From Pelagibacteraceae bacterium (lineage in GTDB: Bacteria > Pseudomonadota > Alphaproteobacteria > HIMB59): 64,000 bases of DNA. The notes under the pieces were generated by a model. It saw only the letters and a program-made list of their open reading frames with translations. It was not told the DNA's origin and did not search any database. The stretch covers positions 124,001 to 188,000 of the forward strand of contig BOYI01000002.1 of the NCBI GenBank assembly GCA_019651435.1, in the 5' to 3' direction. Shown piece after piece: positions 28,274 through 39,103 of the stretch; position 1 is the first letter of the stretch, and the number at the start of each line of letters is the position of its first letter. The translations under genes were made by a program, and so were the position numbers.

Positions 28274-29755
28274 ATGAAAAATTATATCCTTTCAATTGAT
28301 CAAGGTACCACTTCAACACGTGTAATTATTTTTGATAAAAAATTTAATTTTATATCCTCTAGTCAAAAAGAATTTAAGCAAATCTTTCCAAGAGATGGTG
28401 AAGTTGAACATGATCCTGAAGAAATATATCAATCTGTTTTGTTTACAGCCAAAGATGCTATTCGTAGGGCTAAAATCAAACCAACTCAAATAAAGTCTAT
28501 AGGAATAACCAATCAAAGAGAGACGACAGTCCTTTGGGATAAAACCAATGGTAAGGCTATTTATAATGCGATTGTATGGCAAGATAGAAGAACAGTTAAA
28601 TTTTGTAAAAATCTTGTACAAAAGGGTTTTGCAAAAAAAATACAAAAAACTACAGGACTAGTTGTTGATTCATATTTTTCAGCATCAAAAATTAATTGGC
28701 TTTTAAAAAATGTAAAAGCTGCAAAAGAATTACTAAAAAAAGACAGGTTATTATTTGGCACTATAGATACTTGGCTATTATGGAAATTAACTGATGGCCA
28801 AAGTCATTACACAGAAGCCACTAATGCTTCAAGAACAATGCTTTTTGATATTAAAAAAAATCAGTGGTCAAAAGAAATGCTTCATATATTTAAAGTACCA
28901 GAAAAAATTCTACCAGTTGTAAAAGATAGTGCGGATGATTTTGGTCAGACAACAAAATTTGGAAGTAACATTCCAATTCAAGGCATAGCAGGAGATCAAC
29001 AAGCTGCAACGATTGGCCAAGCATGTTTAGAACCTGGTTCAATAAAATCAACTTATGGAACTGGTTGTTTTATGATAATGAATGTAGGTTCAAAATTAAA
29101 ATATTCTAAAAATAAATTACTCTCTACAATTGCTTACCGCATCAAAGGAAAAAATACCTACGCCCTAGAGGGATCGATATTCATTGCAGGAGCTGCTGTT
29201 CAATGGCTAAGAGACTCACTTAAAATTATAAAAAATGCAAAAGAAACCGAAAACCTTTACTCAAAAAATGATCCATCACAAAATGTTTATCTGGTGCCTG
29301 CGTTTGTGGGGTTAGGTGCCCCCTATTGGGATGGAGAAGCAAGAGGTGCTCTTTTTGGACTTACTCGTAATACAGGTGTTCCCGAATTAGTTAAAGCAAC
29401 TCTAGATAGTGTTGTTTACCAAACGAAAGACTTAATATCAGCTATGGAAAAAGATAGTGGTATTAAAATTAAAAAAATTAAAGTTGATGGAGGGATGGTT
29501 AACAATAACCAGTTTGTTCAATTTTTATCAAATTTACTTTTGTGTGTGTGTTTAAGACCCAAGATTAATGAGACCACGTCTTTGGGTGCCGCTTATTTAG
29601 CGGGGTATCAAAGTGGCTTGATAAAAAAATTTACGGACATAAATCAAAAATGGAAGAGTGAAAAAAAGTTTGTTCACAAAATGAACAAAAGAGATATAGA
29701 AAAACTATATTTAGGATGGCAAAAAGCAATTAAAGGCGCCCTTATAGTAAAATAG
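28274..29755 (+). CDS. glpK: Glycerol kinase
   Basis: 493 aa, full length. 'SIDQGTTSTRVIIFD', 'WQDRRT', 'AGDQQAATIGQACLEPG', 'STYGTGCFMIMNVG', 'GAPYWDGEARGALFGLTRNT' and 'DGGMVNNNQFVQFLSNLL' match glycerol kinase closely rather than other FGGY kinases. It phosphorylates glycerol to sn-glycerol-3-phosphate, the substrate of GlpD encoded 18 bp upstream. Intact reading frame. Confidence 0.95.
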   Translation: MKNYILSIDQGTTSTRVIIFDKKFNFISSSQKEFKQIFPRDGEVEHDPEEIYQSVLFTAKDAIRRAKIKPTQIKSIGITNQRETTVLWDKTNGKAIYNAIVWQDRRTVKFCKNLVQKGFAKKIQKTTGLVVDSYFSASKINWLLKNVKAAKELLKKDRLLFGTIDTWLLWKLTDGQSHYTEATNASRTMLFDIKKNQWSKEMLHIFKVPEKILPVVKDSADDFGQTTKFGSNIPIQGIAGDQQAATIGQACLEPGSIKSTYGTGCFMIMNVGSKLKYSKNKLLSTIAYRIKGKNTYALEGSIFIAGAAVQWLRDSLKIIKNAKETENLYSKNDPSQNVYLVPAFVGLGAPYWDGEARGALFGLTRNTGVPELVKATLDSVVYQTKDLISAMEKDSGIKIKKIKVDGGMVNNNQFVQFLSNLLLCVCLRPKINETTSLGAAYLAGYQSGLIKKFTDINQKWKSEKKFVHKMNKRDIEKLYLGWQKAIKGALIVK

Positions 29756-29792
29756 TTATACTAAATTTTTTCTATTTTGATATTAATGTTAA

Positions 29793-30683
29793 ATGCGCAT
29801 AAATATTGAAATTGGTGATATTGAAGCATTTATAGAGTTAACAGAAACAAACTCCTTTGCTAAAGCTGCAACAAATCTAAATCTATCTCAACCAGCTCTA
29901 TCTAGAAGAATACAAAAACTTGAAAATGAACTAGGAACTACACTTTTTGATCGAACCACTAGAAAAGTACAACTATCTTATTCTGGACGAAATTTTTATG
30001 ATAGAGCAAGAGGAATTATTGAAGCCGTTAAAACAGCAACTAAAACCTTAAGTGAAAAATATAGTTTTCCTTCAATAATTAAAATTGGTGTGGTTCATTC
30101 AGCACTAAGAAATATTTTATTTTCTGCTTTAAAAGATTTAAAAGAGATCGAGCCTCGATGTAAAGTTCAGATTATTGAAAGGTCATCAAATAATGTTGTA
30201 GATAGTGTTTTAGGTGGTGAGTGTGATTTTGGTATTAATTTTACAGGAATACAAGAACCAGGAATAAATTTTGAAAAATTATTTGTTGAAGATTATGTGG
30301 TAGTTTTTCCTAAAGGGGATAAGCTCGAAAAAAAAAGGAAAGTTAAGTTATCTGAAATTAAAGACAGGAGTTTTATATCCATTTGGAAAGGTTCAGGCAG
30401 CAGAATATACATAGAAAATGCTTTAGCCATGCAAAAAGAAGATATGGAGTGGGCTTATGAAGTTAGGCATATACCCACAGCTTTAAATATGGTTGAACAA
30501 GGACTTGGTATCACATTAGCTCCAAAATTAGCAATATCTAAAGATTATTCATCTCTATCTTATAGACCTTTGATTGATCCTGCAGTTACACGAACAATTG
30601 GATTGATTAAAAGATCTGGCAGAGAATTAAGCTATGATGCACAAAAATTATACGAACTATTAATAGAAAAATTTAAGCGCTAA
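29793..30683 (+). CDS. LysR-family transcriptional regulator
   Basis: 296 aa. The N-terminal helix-turn-helix is clear ('NSFAKAATNLNLSQPALSRRIQKLE'-type, with 'LGTTLFDRTTRKVQLS'), followed by a periplasmic-binding-protein-like effector domain ('LGGECDFGINF', 'EQGLGITLAPKL'). It is transcribed with glpK and toward acnA. Its targets cannot be read from sequence: it might control the glycerol genes upstream or acnA downstream, but LysR proteins usually act on a divergent neighbour, which is absent here. Confidence 0.88.
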   Translation: MRINIEIGDIEAFIELTETNSFAKAATNLNLSQPALSRRIQKLENELGTTLFDRTTRKVQLSYSGRNFYDRARGIIEAVKTATKTLSEKYSFPSIIKIGVVHSALRNILFSALKDLKEIEPRCKVQIIERSSNNVVDSVLGGECDFGINFTGIQEPGINFEKLFVEDYVVVFPKGDKLEKKRKVKLSEIKDRSFISIWKGSGSRIYIENALAMQKEDMEWAYEVRHIPTALNMVEQGLGITLAPKLAISKDYSSLSYRPLIDPAVTRTIGLIKRSGRELSYDAQKLYELLIEKFKR

Positions 30684-30737
30684 TTTATTAATATTATGCA
30701 TATAAAAAACCATTAATAAGATGGTAGAAACTTGTTT

Positions 30738-33371
30738 ATGAATTCACTCGATAGCTTTCAAACTCTAGACTCACTAAAGATAGGTAACAAAAATTTTGCT
30801 TTTTATAATATCTCTAAACTCAATGATCAATATCCTAATATCCGAAAATTACCAAAATCTAAAAAAATTCTTATAGAAAATTTATTGCGTCTTGAAGATG
30901 GTAAAGATGTCAATAAAGATTTGATTGAAAAAGTTTTACAAAAACCTCAAGAAAAACATGAAATATTTTTTCTTCCAGCTCGTGTTCTGATGCAAGATTT
31001 TACCGGTGTGCCTGCAGTTGCTGATCTTGCTGCAATGAGGGATGCTGTCGCTTTAAAGGGCAAAGATCCTGCAAAGGTAAATCCTTTATCTCAAGTGGAT
31101 CTTGTAATAGACCACTCCGTGATGGTTGATTATTTTGCTACCCCTCAAGCTTTTCAAAAAAATGTGGATATGGAGTTTGGAAGAAATAAAGAGCGGTATG
31201 AATTTCTAAAATGGGGACAACAAGCATTTGAAAATTTTCGGGTAATTCCTCCCGGGACAGGTATTTGTCATCAAGTAAACTTAGAATATTTAGCTAAAGT
31301 TGTTTGGAATAGATCAATTAATGGACAAGATTATTTATATCCTGACACTCTTGTTGGAACAGACAGTCATACAACAATGGTTAATGCCTTAGGAGTTTTA
31401 GGCTGGGGCGTTGGAGGCATAGAGGCAGAAGCAGCGATGCTTGGTCAATCAGTTTCAATGTTATTACCAGAGGTCGTTGGTTTTAAAATTGAAGGCAATC
31501 TTCAAGAAGGAGTTACCGCTACTGACTTAGTTTTAACAGTAGTTGAGATGCTAAGAGCAAAAGGAGTGGTGGGTAAGTTTGTGGAGTTTTATGGTGAAGG
31601 AGTAAAAAATCTATCCTTAGCAGACCGAGCTACGATTGCCAACATGGCGCCTGAATACGGAGCTACTTGTGGATTTTTCTCCACTGACGAAGAAACAATT
31701 AAATATCTCAACCTAACAGCTAGAGACAAAGACTTAGTAGAAATAGTTGAAAAATATAATAAATCTCAAGGTCTTTGGATGGATAATCAAAGTGAGTACA
31801 ATGATAATCTTGAGTTGAATCTGAAAACAGTTCAGGCGTCTTTGGCGGGACCAAAGAGACCTCAGGATAGAATTAATTTAAATGGCGTATCTGATAATTT
31901 TCAAAAACTATTAGAAGGCAATCCAAAAAAATCTGATGTAAAAAATCATAACTATCAATTAACTGATGGTGATGTTGTGATTGCTGCTATTACATCCTGT
32001 ACGAACACATCTAATCCCAATGTTCTTGTAGCGGCAGGATTGGTTGCAAAAAAGGCAAGTGAACTTGGGATGCAAGTAAAACCATGGGTAAAAACTTCTC
32101 TTGCTCCAGGCTCTAAGGTTGTAACTGACTATCTTGATAAATCAGACTTAACCAAGCATTTAGATGCGATGGGATTTCATCTGGTTGGCTATGGCTGTAC
32201 AACCTGTATTGGAAATTCAGGACCTCTACATCCGGATATTGTTGATAGTATTAATGAAAAAAACTTAACAGTCGCGTCTGTTCTTTCTGGTAATAGAAAC
32301 TTTGAAGGTCGAGTTAACCCTCATGTGAAAGCAAATTACCTTGCGTCTCCACCGCTGGTAGTAGCCTACGCTTTAGCAGGAACAGTCAATATCGATTTAA
32401 CAAAAGATGCTTTAGGCATCAATGGAGAGGGAAAAGAAATTTTCTTAAAAGATATTTGGCCATCTAATGAAGAAATTAATTCTATTGTTAGTCAGCATGT
32501 GTCAGCTGAAATGTTTTCTCAACAATATAGTAATGCTCTTCAAGGCCCAAAAGAATGGCAAGACATCCAAACCTCAGAAGGTGATTTGTACCAATGGAAA
32601 GAGGAGTCTACCTATGTCCAACAACCACCTTTTTTTAATTCTATCTCAGAAGAAGAAAAAGAAATCAAAAATATTGATAATGCCCGACCTCTCCTTTTAT
32701 TAGGGCATAGTGTAACTACAGATCATATTTCTCCTGCTGGTGCCATCAAACAAGACAGTCCCGCAGGCGACTATTTTATGGAAAGACAGATTTTACAAAA
32801 AGACTTTAACTCTTACGGCGCGAGAAGAGGTAACCATGAAGTAATGGTTCGAGGTACTTTTGCCAATATCAGAATTAAGAATGAACTTCTCTCTAACGTA
32901 GAAGGCGGGTATTCCATTCTGGAGCCTGAAAAGAAGCAAATGAGTGTTTACGAGGTGGCCATGGAGTATCAAAAAAGAGCTGAAAACATTGTTGTTTTTG
33001 CTGGTCAGGAATATGGAACTGGTTCATCAAGAGACTGGGCCGCCAAAGGAACAAAATTGTTAGGAATAAAAGCCGTAATCGCAGAGAGCTTCGAGAGAAT
33101 ACATCGATCAAACTTAATTGGGATGGGTGTTCTTCCAATTCAACTTGATAACACCAATATTCAAGAACTAGGAATTAAATCTTCTGACCTGGTTGATATC
33201 AAATTACACTCTGAAATTAAGCCGCTCGAAAAAATATCTGTAATCTTGAAACAGGGTGATGATACAAGAGAATTACAGTGTACTTTGAGAATAGATACCA
33301 TTAATGAACTTCAGTATTACAAATCAGATGGGATTTTAAATTTTGTGCTTAAAAATATTTTAAAAAATTAA
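30738..33371 (+). CDS. acnA: Aconitate hydratase A
   Basis: About 877 aa, intact. ATG 30738 is preferred to the TTG at 30732. Contains '[14 protein letters not shown]', '[20 protein letters not shown]', the [4Fe-4S] ligands in '[12 protein letters not shown]' and '[12 protein letters not shown]', and the swivel-domain '[17 protein letters not shown]'. It interconverts citrate and isocitrate in the TCA cycle. It is convergent with sucB, overlapping it by 4 bases, and lies beside the TCA operon although on the other strand. Confidence 0.96.
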   Translation: MNSLDSFQTLDSLKIGNKNFAFYNISKLNDQYPNIRKLPKSKKILIENLLRLEDGKDVNKDLIEKVLQKPQEKHEIFFLPARVLMQDFTGVPAVADLAAMRDAVALKGKDPAKVNPLSQVDLVIDHSVMVDYFATPQAFQKNVDMEFGRNKERYEFLKWGQQAFENFRVIPPGTGICHQVNLEYLAKVVWNRSINGQDYLYPDTLVGTDSHTTMVNALGVLGWGVGGIEAEAAMLGQSVSMLLPEVVGFKIEGNLQEGVTATDLVLTVVEMLRAKGVVGKFVEFYGEGVKNLSLADRATIANMAPEYGATCGFFSTDEETIKYLNLTARDKDLVEIVEKYNKSQGLWMDNQSEYNDNLELNLKTVQASLAGPKRPQDRINLNGVSDNFQKLLEGNPKKSDVKNHNYQLTDGDVVIAAITSCTNTSNPNVLVAAGLVAKKASELGMQVKPWVKTSLAPGSKVVTDYLDKSDLTKHLDAMGFHLVGYGCTTCIGNSGPLHPDIVDSINEKNLTVASVLSGNRNFEGRVNPHVKANYLASPPLVVAYALAGTVNIDLTKDALGINGEGKEIFLKDIWPSNEEINSIVSQHVSAEMFSQQYSNALQGPKEWQDIQTSEGDLYQWKEESTYVQQPPFFNSISEEEKEIKNIDNARPLLLLGHSVTTDHISPAGAIKQDSPAGDYFMERQILQKDFNSYGARRGNHEVMVRGTFANIRIKNELLSNVEGGYSILEPEKKQMSVYEVAMEYQKRAENIVVFAGQEYGTGSSRDWAAKGTKLLGIKAVIAESFERIHRSNLIGMGVLPIQLDNTNIQELGIKSSDLVDIKLHSEIKPLEKISVILKQGDDTRELQCTLRIDTINELQYYKSDGILNFVLKNILKN

Positions 33372-34448
33372 TCGACTTTAGGGTCTTCTAAAATTTCTTT
33401 TAGTCTCACTAAGAAAGTGACAGCTTGTTTGCCATCAATTAATCGATGATCATAACTAAGTGCTGTATACATCATGGGTCGTATCACAACTTTATTTTTG
33501 ACAGGCAATAGGTCGCTCGATAATTGAATGCATTCCAAGTATTGCACTTTGAGGTGGATTAATTATTGGAGTGCTCATCATTGATCCATAGACTCCTCCA
33601 TTAGTAATAGAAAAAGTGCCACCCGATAAATCTTTCATGGCTAATTTATTAGTGTTTGCTTTTGTTGCTAAATCAATGATTTCTTTTTCAATTTCTGCAT
33701 TTGTTAAATTTTCAGCATTACGAATAATAGGAACTACCAAACCTTTTTCTGAACCGATTGCAACACCGATATCAAAATAGTTTTTATAAATTATTTTATC
33801 TTCAAAAATCTCTGAATTAATTTCAGGTAATTCTTTTAAAACCTTAACACAAGCTTTCACGAAGAAAGACATGATGCCTAATTTGACTCCATGTTTTTTT
33901 TGAAAGGCTGCTTGTTGTTTTTTTCGAAGTGCCATAATAGCGGTCATATCTACTTCGTTGAATGTCGTTAAAATAGCTGCTGTATTTTGTGCATCTTTTA
34001 ATCTTCGAGCAATTGTTTGACGCAACTTCGACATTGGAACTGATCTTTCACCCTCTTTGTCAGTTGGCTCATCAAAGTTAGAAAAAGTTGGTTCTAAATT
34101 TTTTTGTTGATTTTCAGCTCTTTTTTCAAGCTTTGGTTCTTCAACTGCTTTTGAAGATGGTGCAGGGGTCTCTTCTTTTTTTGCTTTTGATGGTGGTGAT
34201 GTAGTAGCTTCTCCACCTTGAGAAAATTGTGCAATAACCTCGCCTACTTTTACTGAGCTGCCCTCTGTAACTAAAATTTTTGAAATAGTACCGGCTGACT
34301 GAGCTGGAATTTCTATAGTTATCTTTTCTGTCTCAATTTCAGCTAAGTTGTCTCCAGCTTGAAATGAAGAGCCTTCTTTAACCAACCACGAGGTCAAAGT
34401 CCCCTCAATAATAGACTCTCCTAATTCTGGCACATTAATGTCTGTCAT
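33368..34448 (-). CDS. sucB: 2-oxoglutarate dehydrogenase E2 (dihydrolipoyl succinyltransferase), frameshifted near 3' end
   Basis: An N-terminal lipoyl domain with the lipoylated Lys in '[12 protein letters not shown]' is followed by a low-complexity Ala/Pro/Glu/Lys linker (residues about 80-135). The catalytic domain starts at '[14 protein letters not shown]'. I see no peripheral subunit-binding (E3-binding) domain between them, unlike typical bacterial SucB. The track ends at 33492, but an extra C near 33505 causes this: the next frame gives '[13 protein letters not shown]', the catalytic His region, and a stop at 33368. About 359 aa, shorter than the usual 400. Stop and start codons of sucA and sucB share one base. 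Confidence 0.93.
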
Positions 34449-37300
34449 TATTCGTTTGATGGTAAGTTTTTAAATTTCATAAAACTTACTCCTGTCTTTT
34501 CTTTTATCACACTTTTGATAGAAGACTGAAGAGCTAATTTCTTGATGAGGCTTTGATTTGCAATATGTCTTTTAGCAATACCTGTTGCAGGAGCTGCAGC
34601 ACGTCTTCTTCCAACATAATATAAATTTTGGTTTAGTTTATATTTTGAGAAAATATGTCTAATTCGACTTTTTACAAATCCCCAAGCACCCATATTTTTT
34701 GGTTCCTCTTGTACCCATAACATCTCAGCATCTTTATTTTTGAGAATAACTTGACCTATTGTGTCAAAAGGAAATGGATATATTTGTTCTAATCGAACAA
34801 TCTTTACATTTTTAATTTTATTTTCCTTTCTATAATCATCTAGTTCATAGAAGATCTTTCCCGAGCAGAACACAATTCTTTTGGGGTTCTTAATGTCTTC
34901 GTCAATTATCCGATGAAAGGCAGTTCGACCTGAAAAGTCTTCAATATTTGATACATTGTTAGGATGTCGTAGGGTAGACTTAGGTGTAAACATTATTAAA
35001 GGTTTTCTAAAATTTCGATGAATTTGTCTTCGAAGAGCATGAAAATAACTTGCTGGAGTAGTACAGTTTAATATCTGGATATTATCTTCAGCTGCCATTT
35101 GTAAAAATCTCTCAATTCGGGCACTAGAATGTTCTGGTCCCATTCCTTCATGACCGTGGGGCAAAAGCATTACTAATCCACTCATTTGCATCCATTTTCT
35201 CTCACTTGCCGCAATAAATTGGTCGATAATAATCTGAGCTCCATTAGCAAAATCTCCAAATTGCGCTTCCCAAATCACTAAGGCATTGGGATCTGCTAAT
35301 GAGTAACCATATTCAAAACCAAGGACACCCATCTCTGAAAGAAAACTATCAATAATTTCAAATTGTTTTTGGTTTTTAGCTAAGTGGTTTAAAGGAATAT
35401 ATCGTTCTTCAGTTTTTTGGTCATAAAATACAGAGTGTCTTTGACTAAAGGTACCACGTCCAGAGTCTTGACCAGCCAGTCTCACTTTGAAGCCTTCTTT
35501 AAGTAGAGATCCAAAAGCGAGTGCTTCAGCAAATGACCAATCAATACCTTTACCATTTTTGATTGCTTTAAGTCTTGCAGCATTAAACTTTTCTAGCTTT
35601 GGGTGAAGGTTGAAACCCTCAGGGGTTTGAGTAATCTTTTTTCCAATATCCTTTAATGATTTAGATGGCTCTGCGGTTCTGCCTCTTCGAAGCGTATCTT
35701 TGGGTGCTTTACTTAAACCACTCCATTGTCCCCCCATCCAAGATTTTGTTTTTAGTTTATAGTTTTTAGCTTTTTCAAATTTTTTTTCTAAATCTGACCA
35801 AACAGTATCTTTAATAAAATCAATTTGTTGTTTGTTGAGTATTTCATTTTCAATAAGTTTATTTGCATAGATTTCAGCCACTGATTTTTTCTTTTTAATA
35901 GTTTGATACATTAAAGGCTGAGTAAAAGAGGGCTCATCACCTTCGTTGTGCCCATGTTTACGATAACAGAACATATCGACTAAAGTATCCTTTTTAAAAG
36001 TATTTCGAAATTCTGTCGCCGCTCTTGAAGCTAGTACCACGGCCTCAGGATCATCACCATTAACGTGAAAAATTGGAGCCTGAACTATCTTTCCAATTTC
36101 TGAAGAATAGGGAGCTGATCTACTATATTGAGGGGATGTAGTGAAACCGATTTGATTATTAATAATGAAATGAATAAGTCCACCAATACGATAACCGTTA
36201 AGCTGAGACATTGTGAAAGTTTCAGCTACAACACCTTGTCCAGCAATAGCAGCATCTCCATGTATTAATAATCCAGAAACTTTTGAATTTTCTTTGTCGC
36301 CTACTATGGTTTGTTTTGCTCGAATTTTACCGGCAACAACAGGATTCACAGCTTCTAAATGTGAAGGGTTTGCAGCCATACTGACATGAATGACATTTCC
36401 GCTAAAACTTCTATCTGAGCTTGCTCCTAAATGATATTTTACATCACCTGAACCTTCGTTACTTAAAGCGTTTTCACCTCCATGAATAAACTCACTGAAA
36501 ATTTGTATGTGTGGTTTTTTTACAACATTCGCTAAAATGTTTAAACGTCCTCGATGTGCACAAGCAAAGGAGAAGTCTTCAATCCCATACTCTGAAGATC
36601 TTTTTAAAATTTGCTCAAGCGCTGGAATGGTTGACTCTGCACCGTCCAGTCCAAATCTTTTTGTTCCTCGATACTTAGTATCTAAAAATTTTTCAAAATA
36701 TTCTGCTGAAATTAGTCTCTCTAAAATAGTTCTTTTTCCTTTAGGGGTTAGTTGCATATCTTTTTGGTCTTCTATTCTGCCTTTGAGCCAAAGATATTCC
36801 TCCGCGCTTTGGATGTGCTTATATTCAATTGATAGGGTGCCAGAATAAATTTTTTGTAATTTCTCAAATACTTGGCGAACAGATGCGGTCTCAAATCCCA
36901 AATATCCTGAAAGGAAAATTTTTCGATCTAAATCTTTTTCTTGAAAGCCATAATACTCTGGGTCTAATCCTTGAGGCTTTGATTTAACTGTTAGGCCTAA
37001 GGGATCAAGGTCAGCAATTAAGTGACCAATTTCTCTGTAAGCTCTAATCATCATCACCAATCTTAGTGAGTCAGAGATAGCTTGACTCAAGGAAGTTTGT
37101 GAAAAATCTGAACTTCGAGCTTTTTTGGACCAATCTAGTTTTTCATAATCATCAAGAATAGCTAACTCCTCAGGAGCTAATTCCTTGAAAAAATTATGCC
37201 AACTTTGATCAACTGAAGATGGGTTTTTAACAAAGTCTTTATATATGGAAATAATTTGAGAGGCGTTATTTGCAGTCAAAAAGGAATTATAAGATCTCAT
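34448..37300 (-). CDS. sucA: 2-oxoglutarate dehydrogenase E1 component
   Basis: 950 aa, intact. N-terminal 'SWHNFFKELAPEEL' is the typical E1o start region. Thiamine diphosphate and active-site motifs include 'FACAHRGRLNILANV', 'LIHGDAAIAGQGVV', 'MFCYRKHGHNEGDEPSFTQP' and 'LAGQDSGRGTFSQRHSV'; then 'VIWEAQFGDFANGAQ' and 'LPHGHEGMGPEHSSAR'. It decarboxylates 2-oxoglutarate and transfers succinyl to the E2 lipoyl group. Located between mdh and sucB; the sucC and sucD genes often found just upstream in alphaproteobacteria are absent. Confidence 0.97.
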   Translation of the reverse strand: MRSYNSFLTANNASQIISIYKDFVKNPSSVDQSWHNFFKELAPEELAILDDYEKLDWSKKARSSDFSQTSLSQAISDSLRLVMMIRAYREIGHLIADLDPLGLTVKSKPQGLDPEYYGFQEKDLDRKIFLSGYLGFETASVRQVFEKLQKIYSGTLSIEYKHIQSAEEYLWLKGRIEDQKDMQLTPKGKRTILERLISAEYFEKFLDTKYRGTKRFGLDGAESTIPALEQILKRSSEYGIEDFSFACAHRGRLNILANVVKKPHIQIFSEFIHGGENALSNEGSGDVKYHLGASSDRSFSGNVIHVSMAANPSHLEAVNPVVAGKIRAKQTIVGDKENSKVSGLLIHGDAAIAGQGVVAETFTMSQLNGYRIGGLIHFIINNQIGFTTSPQYSRSAPYSSEIGKIVQAPIFHVNGDDPEAVVLASRAATEFRNTFKKDTLVDMFCYRKHGHNEGDEPSFTQPLMYQTIKKKKSVAEIYANKLIENEILNKQQIDFIKDTVWSDLEKKFEKAKNYKLKTKSWMGGQWSGLSKAPKDTLRRGRTAEPSKSLKDIGKKITQTPEGFNLHPKLEKFNAARLKAIKNGKGIDWSFAEALAFGSLLKEGFKVRLAGQDSGRGTFSQRHSVFYDQKTEERYIPLNHLAKNQKQFEIIDSFLSEMGVLGFEYGYSLADPNALVIWEAQFGDFANGAQIIIDQFIAASERKWMQMSGLVMLLPHGHEGMGPEHSSARIERFLQMAAEDNIQILNCTTPASYFHALRRQIHRNFRKPLIMFTPKSTLRHPNNVSNIEDFSGRTAFHRIIDEDIKNPKRIVFCSGKIFYELDDYRKENKIKNVKIVRLEQIYPFPFDTIGQVILKNKDAEMLWVQEEPKNMGAWGFVKSRIRHIFSKYKLNQNLYYVGRRRAAAPATGIAKRHIANQSLIKKLALQSSIKSVIKEKTGVSFMKFKNLPSNE

Positions 37301-37353
37301 TAATCTTATTAATTTATACTCCTATCACCGAACGATGTCATTGTCTTTTGAAG

Positions 37354-38302
37354 CTATTTTAGTATTTTCTCAACTGCATTTACCAATCCCTGAACTGATT
37401 TTACAGATTTCTTTAACATAGATTTTTCATTAGCTGAAAGTTTAACCTCAATAATTTTTTCAATTCCTTTGTTTCCAATTATTGTAGGAACGCCCATATA
37501 CATATTTTTTAAACCATATTGGCCATTAAGAAATGCAGCACAAGGTAATAATTTTTTTTGATTAAGTAAGTAAGCTTCAGCCATTTGAATAGCTGAGCTA
37601 GCAGGGGCATAAAATGCAGAACCTCTTTTTAAAAGTTTAACTATTTCACCTCCACCCATTCTAGTGCGATCAACAATTTTTTTAATTTTAGAGGTTGGTA
37701 CTTTTTTAATTTTAATGTAGTCCATCAGAGGAATACCCCCAATGGTTGTATAGTTAACTAAAGGTACCATGTCGTCTCCATGGCCTCCTAAAACAAAGGT
37801 CTCAACATCATTAATGGAGACATCTAAGGCTTCAGATAAAAAGAATTTCATACGTGAAGAGTCAAGAACTCCCGCCATACCAACACACATATTTTTTGGA
37901 AGTTTTGAATACTTTTGTAAGACATAGACCATTGCATCAAGAGGATTAGTAATACAAATAACGAATGCTTTAGGTGAGTGCTTTTTGATATCAAGACCTA
38001 TCTTTTTTGATAATCTTTCCATTGGTCTCCAAAAGATCATCTCTACTCATTCCAGGCTGTCTAGGTAAACCAGCGGTAATGATAATGACATCAGAGTTTC
38101 TCATATGAGAGAAATCATTGGTTCCAGTTATCTTTCCAGTAAAACCCTCAACGGCAGATGACTGACTAAGATCAAGTGCTTTACCTTGAGGCATACCCTC
38201 CACAACGTCTATTAAAGTAATGTCTCCTAATTTTTTGAGTGCTGCCAGGTGTGCTAGCGTTCCACCGATATTCCCTGCGCCAATTAATGATATTTTATTC
38301 AT
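37354..38302 (-). CDS. mdh: Malate dehydrogenase, frameshifted
   Basis: N-terminal NAD motif '[17 protein letters not shown]', '[15 protein letters not shown]', '[12 protein letters not shown]', the catalytic His in '[13 protein letters not shown]', and '[13 protein letters not shown]'. This is the LDH-like malate dehydrogenase of alphaproteobacteria, about 315 aa. An extra A in the run at about 38017 splits it: '[13 protein letters not shown]' is restored if one A is removed. Start overlaps the sdhB stop (TAATG). Confidence 0.95.
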
Positions 38303-39103
38303 TAACTATTAATTTTTGATATTTCATTTTTAATTTCAGCTATAGCTTTAGCTGGGTTTAGTCCTTTTGGACATGAATTTGTGCAATTCATGATTGAATG
38401 ACATCGGTACAGTTTAAAACTATCGTCTAATTCATTCAATCTTTCTTTTTTTTCTTCGTCGCGACTATCTTGTATCCATCTATTTGCTTGTAAAAGAACA
38501 GCTGGGCCAAGATACTTATCTTCATTCCACCAATAGCTTGGACATGAGGTGCTGCAAGAAAAAACACATCACGCATTCCCACATTCCATCTAATTTATCT
38601 CTATCTTCAATGGATTGATAATTTTCTTTTTTATTGTTAGGAGTTTTTTTACTTAACCAAGGTTTAATTGATTTAAATTGTTCAAAAGCTTTTTTTAAAT
38701 CAACAACTAAATCTTTTAAAACCTTCATATGGGGAAGTGGATAGATATTTATTACATCTGAACATTCTTCTATATTTTTTTGGCATGCTAATGTATTCAC
38801 ACCATCAATATTCATTGCACAGGAACCACAAACCCCTTCTCTACAAGATTTTCTGAAAGTTAAGCTAGGGTCCACTTCTGCTTTTATTTGATTCAAAATA
38901 TCCAAAACCATCGTACCGGCTTTTTTTACATCAATTTCAAATCTATCAATTTGAGGAGGTGTATTTTCATCTCCAGACCAACGATACACATAAATAACTC
39001 GAATATCGTGATTTTGTTGAGATTGTTCGTCCAATAAATCTACGTTGGAATATGATTTTCCTTTTATCGGGACTAAATTTTTAGGAAGTGATAGTTGAAC
39101 CAT
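38302..39103 (-). CDS. sdhB: Succinate dehydrogenase iron-sulfur subunit, frameshifted
   Basis: The [2Fe-2S] motif '[13 protein letters not shown]' lies in the N-terminal ferredoxin domain. The [4Fe-4S]/[3Fe-4S] motifs '[17 protein letters not shown]' and '[17 protein letters not shown]' appear only after removing one T from a 6-T run at about 38563, where the track frame ends. Reconstructed length about 266 aa, normal. It carries electrons from SdhA to quinone in complex II. The gene overlaps sdhA by one base and mdh by three. Confidence 0.95.
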
